Below, in pieces: positions 49,555 through 63,510 of a DNA stretch of 64,000 nt; the stretch's first letter is position 1, and the number at the start of each line of letters is the position of its first letter. The stretch is taken from contig JAJVDF010000507.1 of NCBI GenBank assembly GCA_022410635.1, positions 289,006 to 353,005 of the forward strand, given 5' to 3'. Source of the stretch: Tretioscincus oriximinensis (taxonomy: Eukaryota; Chordata; Lepidosauria; Squamata; Gymnophthalmidae). A model generated the notes under the pieces. It did not search any database, was not told where the DNA came from, and was given only the letters and a program-made list of their open reading frames with translations. Made by a program: the position numbers and the translations under genes.

Positions 49555-49912
49555 TGTTGATCTCTGAAAGGAATAGTTAAAGTCTTCTATCTGGTCAGCT
49601 GTTGGTCTGTGAATTACTTATGAGTCCTAGTGTTGGTGTTTAAGTGCTGGAGAACTGGGTGTTGATTGATCAAAGTAAACCTTCTAGAAGGAGTCAGCAC
49701 TAGCTGTTGATTCAGCAAAGACTGCAGGGGCTCCCTATATAAGGGGACAATTGCAGCCTGTTAGCCACTGTCCTAATTAATTTGTCAATTGTTGTTTCTT
49801 AACTTCGGGTTGAAGGTGAGGTTATTTTCTAGAAATTGGTAGACAAATGATGCTTTCTTGTTTCTCCATGATAGTACCGCCTGGAAGCTTGTAATACTGT
49901 GTGGATGCTCCA
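49555..49912 (+). repeat. Probable 3' LTR of the chromodomain gypsy element
   Basis: It begins TGTTGATCTCTG right after the purine tract and contains CCCTATATAAGGGG at 49733-49746 as a TATA box. The 3' limit at CTCCA near 49912 is a guess. There is no second LTR to compare. Confidence 0.5.
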
Positions 49913-50397
49913 GGTTGTAATTTATAGATTAATAATCCTACTAATATTAAATAGTAGCAGCTTTATAATATATTCAAAGTATCTAGGTTGTAATCAACTT
50001 CAAATTGCTATTCAGAGTATTATTCTGTATATCTGTTGATTGGTTCTCCTTTAAGAGATACGGTCTGGATCTGAAACCAGTGGGACTACTTGACACAAAC
50101 AGAGCAATTTCTTTCAAGATGCACAAAAACTTGGGATACATGCAGCAGAAAATGCACCAGAGTGTTTTTCTTTGACCCAAAGAAACTGTTGGGTTGCACA
50201 CAACCAAACCCATGTAAATTTCAAATGGTGTTTTTGGACATTTTTACTATTTTGGCAATGATGTGTACTGGGGAGTGGATTCTATGTCGGGAGTGGGCTA
50301 AACACATCTTCACGAACCAGGCATCCAGTGTCATCCAATCACTGTAGTCCAGACTGGCTTTTGGATCTTGTTGTTCTTGCCATTGTGACAGAACTAA

Positions 50398-52508
<2,111 letters not shown>

Positions 52509-53327
52509 AGGCTGCATTCTCACTGGGGCGAAAAAAGCAGTTTGGAAAGCTTTGAAGTGAATGAGAATTCTCTGTTTCTAGCCTTGTTTCACAGTTCACA
52601 CAAGATTTGTTTTGGTTTCTGGGGTTTATGGCCACATCAACTGGTTATTCCATTTTTCAGATCCCAGCTGGAGGGTGTGTCCTCTTTTCCCTTTGCCCCT
52701 CTTCTTTTTTAATGCACAGGTTTCACACAATTCTAGATCTGCATAACTACAAAAAGTACACATTCCATTTCTGTCCTTTGGTAACCTCCCTTGACTGCTC
52801 TGTGGTGAGGTTTTTGTTGTTGTTGTTAAATGTACGAGTTTTACTCAATTCTACATCAGCTTAACTACACAGAGATTTCCAAAACTGAGCAATTTTGCAA
52901 AACTGTATATAAAAAAAAGAAAAGTTAATTTTTAAATACAAAATAGCTGTTACCCCTTAAGAAATTAGGGCAAAGTGGAAGGCACAGTGGTGACAGTCAT
53001 CCACCCCTCTCAGCCATCCACCTCCCTCTGATTGCCATTGACCAGGATGATGTAACCATCTCCTACTTTGACTATGATGAGCCCAGATTGCAGTGGTGGG
53101 GTTCAAACAGACATGTTTCCACTACAGGCAAATCATAGCCAGAACCCAAATTAGAAAAAATTGCACTTGTGTCAGTTTTCAGGGTGGACTCTGGTCCCAT
53201 GACTGTGACTTTGTGAACAATACATTGCAAAGGCACTCCCCATTTGGATTATAAGGGAACTGTGTGTGCCCAGTTCAAAGCCACACAGCTTTCACAACTG
53301 CTTTTTCATGTAGTGTGAATGCAGCCT
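52509..53327. mobile_element. Non-autonomous hAT-like element with about 40-bp inverted ends
   Basis: The left end AGGCTGCATTCTCACTGGGG, continuing to AAAAAAGCAGTTTGGAAAGC, is inverted against the right end. Read inward from 53327 the right end gives AGGCTGCATTCACACTACAT, continuing to AAAAAGCAGTTGTGAAAGC. Length is 819 bp with no transposase. No clear flanking duplication, so the superfamily is inferred from the terminus shared with its neighbours. Confidence 0.65.
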
Positions 53328-55104
53328 TAATGTGGTTATTTGTTGCAAAAGTGGAATATAGTAAATAATGCAACATTAGCCTATTACCTCATTTTTTCTT
53401 AATAGCACTGTTCCTTGCCAGTAGAAAAAGTTCTGAAAAAAAAGTTTTTTTCTAGTTCTAGGCTAAATGAAATAACAGAAATATGAAAATCAGTGGCCTA
53501 TACCAAAGCTGTTCTGCATTTCCCCAGCAGCCCATAGCAGCTGTATTAATTTGATTTATTTTCCAGTTCAGGAAAGTCAATTATCTCTAAACTAGTGCAA
53601 AAGTATAGGCTGACTATTCAATCGGAAAATGTTCTTTTCTTCTACACCTTGAAGATCTAACAAGAGTGGGGATGGTTAAAAGCACAACCACCTAGAATTA
53701 CGTAAAGAACTAAATGGCAAAGATGATGCTTTTTTGGATGTGTGGTGTGTCTGTATATGTGTGTGTATTCATATAGTATACATGCATGTGTATGTAAAGA
53801 TTGTTTTTGTATATTTACAAAATATGTCATCATATACAACTTTACATTTGAAGCATGGTGCTAATCTAAGGTGCTAATTTGGTACTTCATATTCCTGCAA
53901 AGTATAGAGGCACAAATTCATTTTTCTAAAAGACTGGAACAAATTTTCACTCAGGGATATTTCACATCTTTTAGCTAAATTTCCATTAGATCTGGTTTAA
54001 ACCCAAGTATCATCATACAGAAACATTGTATACATGTAAAAAGGGGTTTGGTGGGTTGTTGGGGGTTTTTTTGCAGTGTAGAGCATTAATTGATATTAAT
54101 GATTTTTTTTAAAAAAAAAACCACTTAATTTGTCTGGCATGGAAATTAGTTTGCAAAATATATGGGCATATTTGATAATCAAATGTTTAGAATTTTGAAA
54201 TAAAGAAAAGTTGCTTGCTCAAAAAAATTACTTACTCGAAGGGAGTTGGGCCAAGTAATGTTATTTTTATTATAAACATTGTATCAAAGTTTCAGATCAT
54301 TTGTGAATACAGGAAAGTCTTGAGAAAGAAAACAAACTTCAGGTGAAGGAAACAGACATCAATGAAAGCTGCTTGCCTCATAAGACAAAACATATGACTA
54401 CAGTACAAGGTCAAAGTCTTCCTCATACCTTCAGGAACCTGCAAAGAAAAGCTTTGTAGTGACATATAGTAACTCATAAGAGGCGGATGTTTTTCTAGTA
54501 AAGAGGTGGATGTTTTTCTAGTAAACATTAAGTTTTTCTAGTAAAGATCCTTCATAGCCCTGTTTCAAAGCAAATTATAATGACACATACCAAGGCCTTT
54601 GTTGTGTGACATCCAAATCTGGATTCCCAAGGGACTGGACCAAAGTCTGGATGCCCACCCAGGGATACTCAGCTGTTTTTCTAGCCATTGTATTTGTGAC
54701 AATTGCCATTGTCCACAAAAATTCCAAATCAATCCAAAATAAAAATGAACCAATTATTTCCATATTACTTGAAAGGAGAGGTCAACCAAAAGATGTCTGG
54801 TAACTACACTTGAACCTGTGAACATACCACCCTTCAGTATTTTGTTTAGAAAATACGGCAAGAAACACATCTATCCCATCTATTATGATTATATGTATGT
54901 ATGATACTATGTGTACATTTTGATGACTATTTTTGGAGCAAAAAGGATATCTATTTAAAAAGGAACACAATGGAAAGGAAAATCTAATATAATAAAAAAG
55001 CATCAGCCAACCCATGGGTACAGCAATTATTACTTATCTCTTCCTTAGCATGATGTTTCTATTCCTTCCTCTTCATGGGCCAAATGATGGATTCACTAGG
55101 TTTT
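53328..55104. other. Intronic sequence, no gene seen
   Basis: A TG-rich microsatellite-like tract lies near 53738-53800, poly-T/poly-A near 54100-54120, and a small tandem repeat at 54485-54546. No coding frame supported. Confidence 0.4.
54485..54546. repeat. Three-unit short tandem repeat
   Basis: GTTTTTCTAGTAAA occurs three times, about 22 bp apart, between 54489 and 54545. The first two units also share a preceding GGTGGAT-like string. Confidence 0.75.
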
Positions 55105-55790
55105 GCTATGCATCAGTAATATATATCAAGTAAAGACTGGATTTATATAATAAAGCAACCAGCTCAATCCCTGCTTTATTTCTAGATATATCTCTGGAGT
55201 ACCACCCAGCATTGAATGGAAGATCATTAGTGGGGATCCCCGTTATTTTTGACAGTTTGTTCTCTGAGTTCCCTAGTCTTGCATTCAGATTTCCAAGTAA
55301 AATTTTTAAGTGCTGATGGATATTCATTGATGACATCTTCTAGAGCTCCCTCAAGTAATGGTCACATAGAATGATGAGCAAATCTGGTTGACATGGGTGG
55401 GATGTACGCATTTATAATGACCACCTTAGAGGAAATGGTCTTAATCTCTTGAAATGGGATTATTGCTGAGAATTTTATGGCAAGTATATTTGACTGCTCT
55501 GGCAGATCTTTGAATTTGATTTCTTATCCAACCCAATCTAGTTCACCCTTGATCAGAAGTGCTAGGACAGTAATAAAAGGCTGAGAATCAGCAATTTCCT
55601 GATTGCTGCTATTTTCCAACATGATAGCGAAACGCCTCGTATTTCCCTTCTAAGCCCTTTGTGCGACACCTCTGAAGCAAAGAAAGCAGCAAGATCATAG
55701 AGTTCAGTAGCCAGGATGTAACTGATCTCTATGATCCTGATAACTCATCTCTGTTCTGTTTAAAGGTTTGTTTGCTTGTATTTGCTACAG
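55105..55790 (-). mobile_element. LINE endonuclease-domain fragment
   Basis: On the - strand a degraded apurinic endonuclease domain can be followed: FFASEVSHKG near 55670, KVVIINAYIPPMSTRF near 55430, then LLGNLNARLGNSENKL near 55300. The last corresponds to the conserved GDFNARVG-type motif, with Asn where the catalytic Asp is expected. Stops are present. CR1/L2 or L1-like origin is not resolved. Confidence 0.6.
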
Positions 55791-55910
55791 GAGGAAGGTA
55801 AGTGTGGCATGGCTAGCGAGCAATTTCTTTTCACATCATAACACAATTGCTGTTTTCCCCTTTCGTTTGTCTACAGCCTTAGGTTGTCTGAAAACCTCCT
55901 CTCAGTAGAG

Positions 55911-56602
55911 CAGGGCTGCATCCATACAGCATATGTTTATTCTGGGATTTAATGATGATCCAATTCATCAGCTAGTGGCTTTAATTCACCTCATTCATGC
56001 CTCATTCTGTCTGCTTCTGACAAATGAGATTTGTTTTGTACGTGACACACTCATATAACAGAAATTGTGTTTGCTGGTTGTCAAGGGGAAGTACATTAAT
56101 CACTCTTCCCANATGCCATTGGATAGTTTGCTGCTAATATCAGATTCCTTTGCCTCTCATCCTCACATTTTCTTGTCTTGACTACCCACATACCACACCC
56201 TTTCTGCAATAATCCTATTTAGCAGTTCAACAGCTATTTTTCTCAAACAGCTTTATTCCAGTATTTACTGATAATTCAGTTTATTGGTTTGCCACTTTTA
56301 ATTCGCTTTTTTGTGGTTTATTCTGAATTTTGCATATGACACACTCTTCCATAAACCATTTTGTTGCTTGCTGTCAAGAGGAAGTACAAATGTTATTGAA
56401 TAATTTATTTCCAATATCCAATTCCATCACTTCTCACCCTCACAATTTCTTACCAAAACTATTCACACATTATTATATTTTTGAAATAGCTCTATATAGT
56501 AGTTCAACAGTTGTTTTCCCAGTAAACCAGTAAGTTGTAAATTTGGTGTTATAAATTTGTCTTGCAAGTAGGTTATTGATCCTGTCTGGATGCAACCCAT
56601 GT
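55911..56602. mobile_element. Non-autonomous hAT-like element with internal tandem duplication
   Basis: The left end CAGGGCTGCATCCATACAGC is inverted against CATGGGTTGCATCCAGACAG read inward from about 56600. Inside, two diverged copies of a unit of about 293 bp follow each other. Compare TGACACACTCATATAACAGA at 56043 with TGACACACTCTTCCATAAAC at 56337, and GTCAAGGGGAAGTACA with GTCAAGAGGAAGTACA. No transposase frame. Confidence 0.6.
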
Positions 56603-57123
56603 TAACTAATAAACTGGTTTATCAGCTTTAAAACCTAAAATCTAGTGTTTTATATGTTGGGGTGGTAAATGCAGCACAGATTTGACTTTCAAAATGATTA
56701 TTTCAGTAGGAGATATGAAATATCCAGCCTGAAAGCAATAAATTCAGATTAAAACTGAACTTTAAAGCAAATTNAGGAAAATGTGTCATATATGATTTCT
56801 TTTTCTGCCTTCTCAGAGAAGTGTAGGAACATAATTTAGTTGAAATTTGGATTTCAGTCAAGGATGAGAACTTTGGATTTCACTGATTCCCTTTTATTTT
56901 AATAATAGTTGCATAAATTCATATTCTGAATGGGAAGAAATTTAGTTAATTCTGAGACTGATGTTCTAAGATGTACTGGCTATGGTATTAATATCCATAA
57001 ATGCAGTAGAGTTAGGATTCCTGATCATTTTTTTCATATGGCTCCCATACTCTGGAATAGCCTCCCTTCAGAGGCCTGCATTCAGTTTTCTATCTCTAAT
57101 CTATCTATAATGAAGAAGTAAAC
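56603..57123. other. Intronic sequence, nothing recognised
   Basis: No supported gene. 57030-57090 (CCCATACTCTGGAATAGCCTCC) resembles an L2 C-terminal end but is too short to call. Confidence 0.35.
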
Positions 57124-57230
57124 TTGTCTATGAAAGTTCATGTCACCTACCTTTTTGTTGTTAATCTCTAAAGTGCTACAAGACCCCCTTTCTAGATTGT
57201 CTGGAACAGACTAACACAGGTACTTCTTTG
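57124..57230 (+). repeat. Diverged copy of the tailless retroposon family
   Basis: It contains TGTCTATGAAAGTTCATGTC, AATCTCTAAAGTGCTACAAG and CAGACTAACACAGGTACTTC, aligned in order with the family at 59482 and 61065. It is more diverged than the other copies. Confidence 0.55.
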
Positions 57231-57291
57231 AAATGTCCCAAACACTGAGATTACTTTCACATGTAGCAAAAGAAGTGGTTCAAAAGTGGCT

Positions 57292-58030
57292 TTACATAAG
57301 AACATAACAGGAGCATTGCTAAATCAGGCAAGAGCTCATCTAGTCCAGCATTCTGTCTCACTCACACCAATAGCACGTGGGCAGTCTCAAGCAGAAAAAG
57401 CCAAAATCTTCACCTTTTCTCAACTCTCTACAAATGGTANTTCAGGAATATTGCCTATTGCTCCCACCTAAGGAAGTATCAAGAGATCCATCCTAGTAAC
57501 TATTTATACCCTTGGCTTTCATGAAATCACCTAATCCTATCTTAAAGCTATAAAGGCTGCTAGCTACCGGCACCTCTTCTGGAAGTAAATTCCATAGACT
57601 AGTGACTATCTGGAAGAAAAAATACATTTCCCTGTATGTCCTAACCCTTCTGCCCATTAGTTTCAAGGAATGCCCTTGAATCCTAGTATTGTGTGACAAC
57701 ATAATTTTTCTCTATTCACCTGATACACCCCATGCACCTTATACACCTCTGCAGAGCAATGCAGATGTTGCAGCCTAATTTCCTAAGGGAAGTTGCTCCA
57801 GACTCTTGATCATTCTTCTTGTCCTTTTTTGCATCTTCTCCAGGTCCACAATATCTTTTCTAAGATGTGGTGACCAGAATTGTACACAGTATTCTAAATG
57901 TGACCTCACCACAAATCTATAAAGAGGCAAAACAACACTTGCTGACATGTTTCCTATTCCCTTCCTAATTACCCCTAACATTGAAACCATATTCACATAT
58001 CTTGTATTCACACATCTTTTTCCATCCTGG
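57292..58030 (-). mobile_element. CR1-like LINE, 3' end
   Basis: On the - strand RT C-terminal sequence (HLEYCVQFWSPHLRKDI near 57915) is followed by LKLMGRRVRTYREMYFF near 57660. Then comes a 3' UTR with TGCTGGACTAGATGAGCTCT and the end TTATGTTCTTATGTAA near 57292. It is the same 3' end type as the nested copy at 47035-47475. Frame breaks show it is dead. Confidence 0.8.
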
Positions 58031-59466
58031 AATGCTCATTAGACGCGGAGGAAACTCCACTAGAGTCTCTGAAGTTGTCTCAAAATTGCAGTGATTTTCT
58101 TCTATAAAGCTCCCATTTGCCGGAGAAGTCGAGGTTTGTTCCCAAGTGAATTCTTAATTTACAAGACTGCAGGATTACTGATCACAAAATAATTAGGTTT
58201 CGAGATAATATGAGTTGGAATCCTGAATCTAAAAATGCTAAATTAAATATAAGTGGACTCTTCTCCATCTGTATAACAGTATGAGCAATTAAAATGTTGA
58301 TAAATGATGTTTTGCAAAATAACATATGTACTTATTCTACTGACTGAAGCATGAAAAATTAAAAATAAGTCCAGCTTTCTAAATAGCGATGTCAGGACAG
58401 AAGTGTATATTTTGCCCATNTATCATTTTTTGCCCATATATCATTAGAATCAATTATCAGGGGATACCAAATCATATTTTTTGTAGGATGTCAAAGATGC
58501 ACAACAAATAATACCTTCAGATTCAAATATTCTTTGCTGTTTGTCTAGTTTTGATTGTCATTTAAAAATGTGTGTGGGGGTGAAGTAATGTTTATCAATT
58601 ATAAGTGAAACACATAAGAACATACTTCCAAGTAGATGACATAATTAAGCAAACATTTACTGTCTAAGTCGACCTTGGCAATAAATTGAATCCTATTTGC
58701 ATTTTATAATTGGTTCTTTTTGCAAGCAACCCATTATTTAGTTATAACATTATCTTGGCACTTAGAGGTCATTGACTAAGCAGTTCAGAAACCCAGGCCT
58801 ATATTAAAAAAATTAACAAATTGTTGTTGATCTAACTGATTTTATGTGACATGGATTGCTGTTACATAAAAATGCATGTACACATTACTAATGTGGCAGA
58901 ACAATATGTTAGACANCATGTTCTGGTCAGCATTAACAAGGCATTCATCTGCACTGGTCAGATTTCTGGCCAGCATTATATTGTTTATAATAGTCAAGGG
59001 TAGATATTTTTAAAATAGATGTTATTAATATATATGTTATTAAAATAAGACCTTGCTGCACTTACCTCACAGTAGCATGAATTAGCGAATTTGATGGGCT
59101 TAGTTCATTAATCCAAATTACTGGAGTCCTTCTTCCACATCAGTGTATCTATATGCCACTGATGTGGAATTATTTGGAGGCAGTGGATTTTACAAATACG
59201 ATATAGTGTTCTGTCAAAATCCAAGTTACCAAGTCTTTATTCCTAGCCACCAGGGATTTGAGGCAGCAGCTTTGAAGTTCTGAACTCCAAAAGTGCACTG
59301 CATGGCATTTTATTTATTTAGCAATTTATATACCACCTCTCACCATTGATCCCAGGTTAGGTAATAGAATTTCTTTTTTTTAAAAGTATCCTNCCTCCCA
59401 TCAGCATGGGATGATTGATCAGTACTGCCTGTGTTGATAGTGTTAATCTATACTAGTCAACAATAT
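58031..59466. other. Intronic sequence, nothing recognised
   Basis: AT-rich, with no supported gene. A short duplication TTGCCCATATATCATT occurs near 58413 and 58430. Confidence 0.4.
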
Positions 59467-59481
59467 ATATAGATTTGAAGT

Positions 59482-59596
59482 CCAGGAAGAAGTAGATGTG
59501 TCTAAGAAAGCTTACGCCACCCACTTTTCTCAAGTTAATCTCAAAGTGCTGCTAGCTCCTTTGCTGGACTTTCTACTAAACATGGCTATTTCTCTG
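59482..59596 (+). mobile_element. Tailless retroposon, monomer with perfect 15-bp target duplication
   Basis: It runs CCAGGAAGAAGTAGATGTGT to CATGGCTATTTCTCTG. ATATAGATTTGAAGT flanks it on both sides (59467-59481 and 59597-59611), exact over 15 bp. There is no poly(A) or simple-repeat tail before the right-hand duplication. Confidence 0.85.
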
Positions 59597-59611
59597 ATAT
59601 AGATTTGAAGT

Positions 59612-61052
59612 TCACCTGAACATCAAATCTGAGACTCAAATCTTTGATGGCTAGGAACAAATGTTCCTAGACTTTAGGACTTAGGGATTTGAATTTCAGT
59701 GGTGCACTAAAAAGCTGCACCGAAAGTCAAATCCCAGCATCTCCACATATCTCATATTCCAAATTATGGACAAGGGGTCCTTGTTCACTTGACCACATCA
59801 AAAGAAGAATTAAAAAGTAAACATCCTCTGNCTTCTGTTTCTGTTTCATACTGAAAGAAACAAGACAGTCTTGATGGTTTCAGTATAAACAACTCACTCT
59901 AAGGGTTGTAGTCCTATCTGTTCCCTGCAGGAGTGTCTGAAGTTGTGTGCTTCTATTTGCAGTCTAGTTAATGGTCAAGTGGGGTGTTATAAGGTGTTTT
60001 CTGATTTCCTCATAAACAGAGCAATCCCAGATCTGATTCTGGTTCTGAACTAAGATTCCAGGATCCGAACCAGCAATCTGGTTCTTTGGAATAGTATTTT
60101 TTATGTANTGAGCAACATGCATTTATGTAAATACTGTAGGTCCTATGAACCTAACTTGTGGAAATACCATTTCCTGTGGTATGCTTTTTAAAAGACTATC
60201 AAGAATGAAGAAGATATTGAACTGTATTTTTATTAGAAGTATCATTTGTAAATGCATTTTGTATAAATTACTGTTTGCTAATAAATTCTGCCAAAACCCA
60301 TTATTACTAAAGTTTCAATGTGACAACTTTGAATTTTATTTCAAAGTTCTTTTTATTTGTTATTGTTACTGTTAGTGAGAGATTCGTTGAATTTGTACAT
60401 GCCGAGGTTTCTCTTCCAAAGAAATAGAATATTTATTGTGTAGAAGACATACCGCTGAGTATTTCAAAAAGTGTCTATGAATTTATTCCTATTCCTGATT
60501 GCCTCCAGACAGCAATTGAAAAAGTAGGGTTTCGCTTAAACTCTGAAATTGCCTCTTGCTGTCCCTGTGGCATAGAAGGGCAAAAAGTAAAGCCCAGGCC
60601 TTACTTTGTGTGGCACTGTGTCCTGTGACAAAAATACTCAGAAATGTGCAAGCACTTGCTTGTACAATGGGTATTTTCAGTCTGGTTTCATTCTTGTGCT
60701 TGTATGATAGGCATTTTTCTAAAGGAAAAAACCCAGGAGCATGCATCTGACAAGGTATGTAATATTAATGTTTCAGAGAAAAACAGCTTCAGAGTAGTAG
60801 AATAGTAATATTCCAGGTTTCATTCCTAATTCCAGGTCTGTATTGTGATTTCCTCAACTCCATGGCAATTCCAATACAGTGCTAGGACAAGCCCTGAGTT
60901 TTATATTCTTGTCTGGGAAACAGCCACTGTCTAACACTGAAACAAATTATATGACAATTTATATGGACTGATGTATCTTTAAAAACTGTAAAATCTGTTT
61001 CCAGTCATTAATATAACTGGGATATTGAGGAGCAAAAAGAAATAGAGAAAAC
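59612..61052. other. Intronic sequence, nothing recognised
   Basis: No supported gene. 60480-60750 is slightly GC-richer and gives open frames on both strands without known domains. Confidence 0.4.
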
Positions 61053-61064
61053 ATAAAGAATAAA

Positions 61065-61264
61065 GTCCAGCAAAGGGGCTAGCAGCACTTTGAGACTAAC
61101 TTGAGAAAAGTGGTTNGCATAAGCTTTCGTAGACAGGTCTNCNNCNTCNGAAGAAGTAGACCTGTCTACGAAAGCTTATGCCAACCACTTTTCTCAAGTT
61201 AGTCTCAAAGTGCTGCTAGCCCCTTTGCTGGACTTTCTGCTAGACTAACACGGCTATTTCTCTG
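61065..61264 (+). mobile_element. Tailless retroposon, inverted-dimer form with perfect 12-bp target duplication
   Basis: Two complementary arms of about 76-79 bp (about 61065-61140 and 61158-61233) meet at a short centre with N bases (61141-61157). The right arm continues with the family's end, TGCTAGACTAACACGGCTAT, then TTCTCTG. ATAAAGAATAAA flanks it at 61053-61064 and 61265-61276, exact. The whole 200 bp would fold into one long hairpin. Confidence 0.85.
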
Positions 61265-62181
61265 ATAAAGAATAAAAACTTCATTGCCAAAATAATTATT
61301 TAATTTAGAGTCTACAGACTCTTCAGTTTAGTTTCTATCTTGTCTGGATTGACATTTGTGCATGGCCNTGGAAGTATGTAATGTCCTGACCACTCTAATT
61401 TGATTTTAAAAAAGCAGGAAAGAAATGGGCTGTGTGTATTCTGCTCACTGATGCACCAGAGCCCAAATTGTTTCATTATCTTCCCTCAGTGGCCCCACAT
61501 ACATGTTGAAAGGAGGGATGACAGAATGAAACCTTGTGGAATCCCGCATGAAAGAGAGGCCATGGGGCAGATGAGCAATTATCCAATATCATCCTCTGAG
61601 ATCTCTCTGAGAGGGAAGAATGGAACCACACAAGTGCAGTCCCACCAGCCCCAACCTAGATCCACAGGTGAGTCAGCAAACCTATTAGAGGTCTACAGTT
61701 GATCAAAAGTTACCCACTAGTCTTTGTGAATTAGTCAGATCTTTTTTAAACAATGGCACCAGTAGGGATGCCATATAGATATTTTATACCAAAAGAATCC
61801 TGATATCTCTGAAGTTTTCTAGTTTGCAAGTTTCCCATCAATTATTAAAAGATAGAGGCCTGAAATCAGTCGACCAATATATTACTAGATTGCTGGGCAT
61901 TAGTAAGATCTCTTTCAGGATAGGGCATATAGCACCACATTCTCCTGTGAATGAAAGCCAGGCAAGCAATAGAAAGGGTCTTAAATCCAGTAATATACTG
62001 TCCTGAAATCACAAAAACAAATAAAAAGCATGAGAAATACAAACAGAATTATTTAGAATTATTCATTACAAATAACACTTTGTATCTTTTTTGCAAAGGC
62101 ACAAACAAGTTCAACAGATTGCAAGCTTGAATATCTTAACAGGTTTGGAAAACAAATCAATTTTGAAACAAACATCTTCTT

Positions 62182-62367
62182 CAGAGAAATAGCCGTGTTA
62201 GTCTAGCAGAAATCCAGCAAAGGAGCTAGCAGCACTTTGAGACTAACTTGAGAAAAGTGGTTGGCATAAGCTTTCGTAGACAGGTCTGAAGAAGTAGACC
62301 TGTCTACGAAAGCTTATGCCAACCACTTTTCTCAAGTTAGTCTCAAAGTGCTGCTAGCTCCTTTGCT
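62182..62367 (-). mobile_element. Tailless retroposon, inverted-dimer form, opposite orientation
   Basis: Arms 62216-62287 and 62296-62367 are perfect 72-bp inverted repeats around an 8-bp centre (GAAGAAGT). The family's end (CAGAGAAATAGCCGTGTTAG on the + strand) lies on the left, so the unit is on the - strand. The flanks AAACATCTTCTT (62170-62181) and AAATATCTTCTT (62368-62379) match in 11 of 12 bases. Confidence 0.85.
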
Positions 62368-62379
62368 AAATATCTTCTT

Positions 62380-62934
62380 GTTATACTACTACTTGTTCAT
62401 TAGTTTCAGTATTCAGTTAAATTGTACAGTGCATTTTCTAAAGTTGACACACGTTTACATTAAACCTTTTTCAGTTCTTTAGCTCAAAATGCATTTAACC
62501 TTATTCAATTTCAGAGAAGGGACCTCCCATCAGTATGCTATTCTGGGTTAGCACAATCCATGGCAAGACTTGTGCCTAGATTAGCAGGTTGATACCAGAC
62601 CCTTATTCTGAAAAATTGAGTTTATCAAGGAAAACAAAACAAACAAATCAAATTCATTCTTTAGGACTTTCTGCTTGCTCCTAAGTTATAATTCACCTTC
62701 AGCCCATCTTCAGAGTTGAGATAGCACATAAGCAAAACAACTGGATTTCTCTCATTTACCTAACCCCAAAGAAAACAGTGTCTATTGTGATTTCTCACTG
62801 TGAAAGTAGATTGAAGCTCGACCAAAATTTAAATGTGAACGTTATGAAAATAATCTTTTTTATTGGTAGTGTTCAAACAGAAAAATGTATCTTTGTTTGG
62901 TTCTTAGACGTACACAGTTCTGATAGGGAAATGA
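62380..62934. other. Intronic sequence, nothing recognised
   Basis: AT-rich, no gene or named repeat. Confidence 0.4.
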
Positions 62935-63089
62935 CAGGGCCGGATTTAGGCATATATTTTTTTTGCCCATGGGCTGTAATTTACTTACTTACTTATATAT
63001 TTACTTTATTTCTTTATGTATTTTACTTCCTCTCTTCCCTCAGCTACTTTGGGTTTTATAATAATAAGAGCAATAAAAATATTAATATC
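62935..63089 (+). repeat. Dispersed repeat R1, copy 3
   Basis: GGGCCGGATTTAGGCATATA to ATAATAAGAGCAATAAAAAT. It matches 38890-39033 (same strand) and 21105-21223 (opposite strand). Confidence 0.7.
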
Positions 63090-63510
63090 TTCTTACCACT
63101 TCTACTACATACTACCGGTATCTATATTTTGCCTAAATAAAGTTGAGANTCAAAGTGCAGTTTTGGAAGCTTCTCCAATCACAGTCTCTGGGTCCAACTG
63201 AGAATACTAGCATTTGCCTTGGCAGAGTTTGTAGCTGAACTCAGAACTTTCTAAGTACTGAAATGTTGACATTCACTGCTGAACATGGGTACTGTGCTGA
63301 CAGGAAATGGATGCCATGTGTAATTGTTTACAATGTCATGCAATAATAACTGTTTGGTAACAGCAGCATTCCACTTCTAATGTAAGGCTGATGACTGTAC
63401 ACATGTGTGGCTGCAGCTCATCCATATCAAGCTAAATCACATTTATGGCAGGCACCTATCAAAAGGGTCTAAAAGTCTTGAATACCTTATAACACTCCTC
63501 ATACTTTTAA

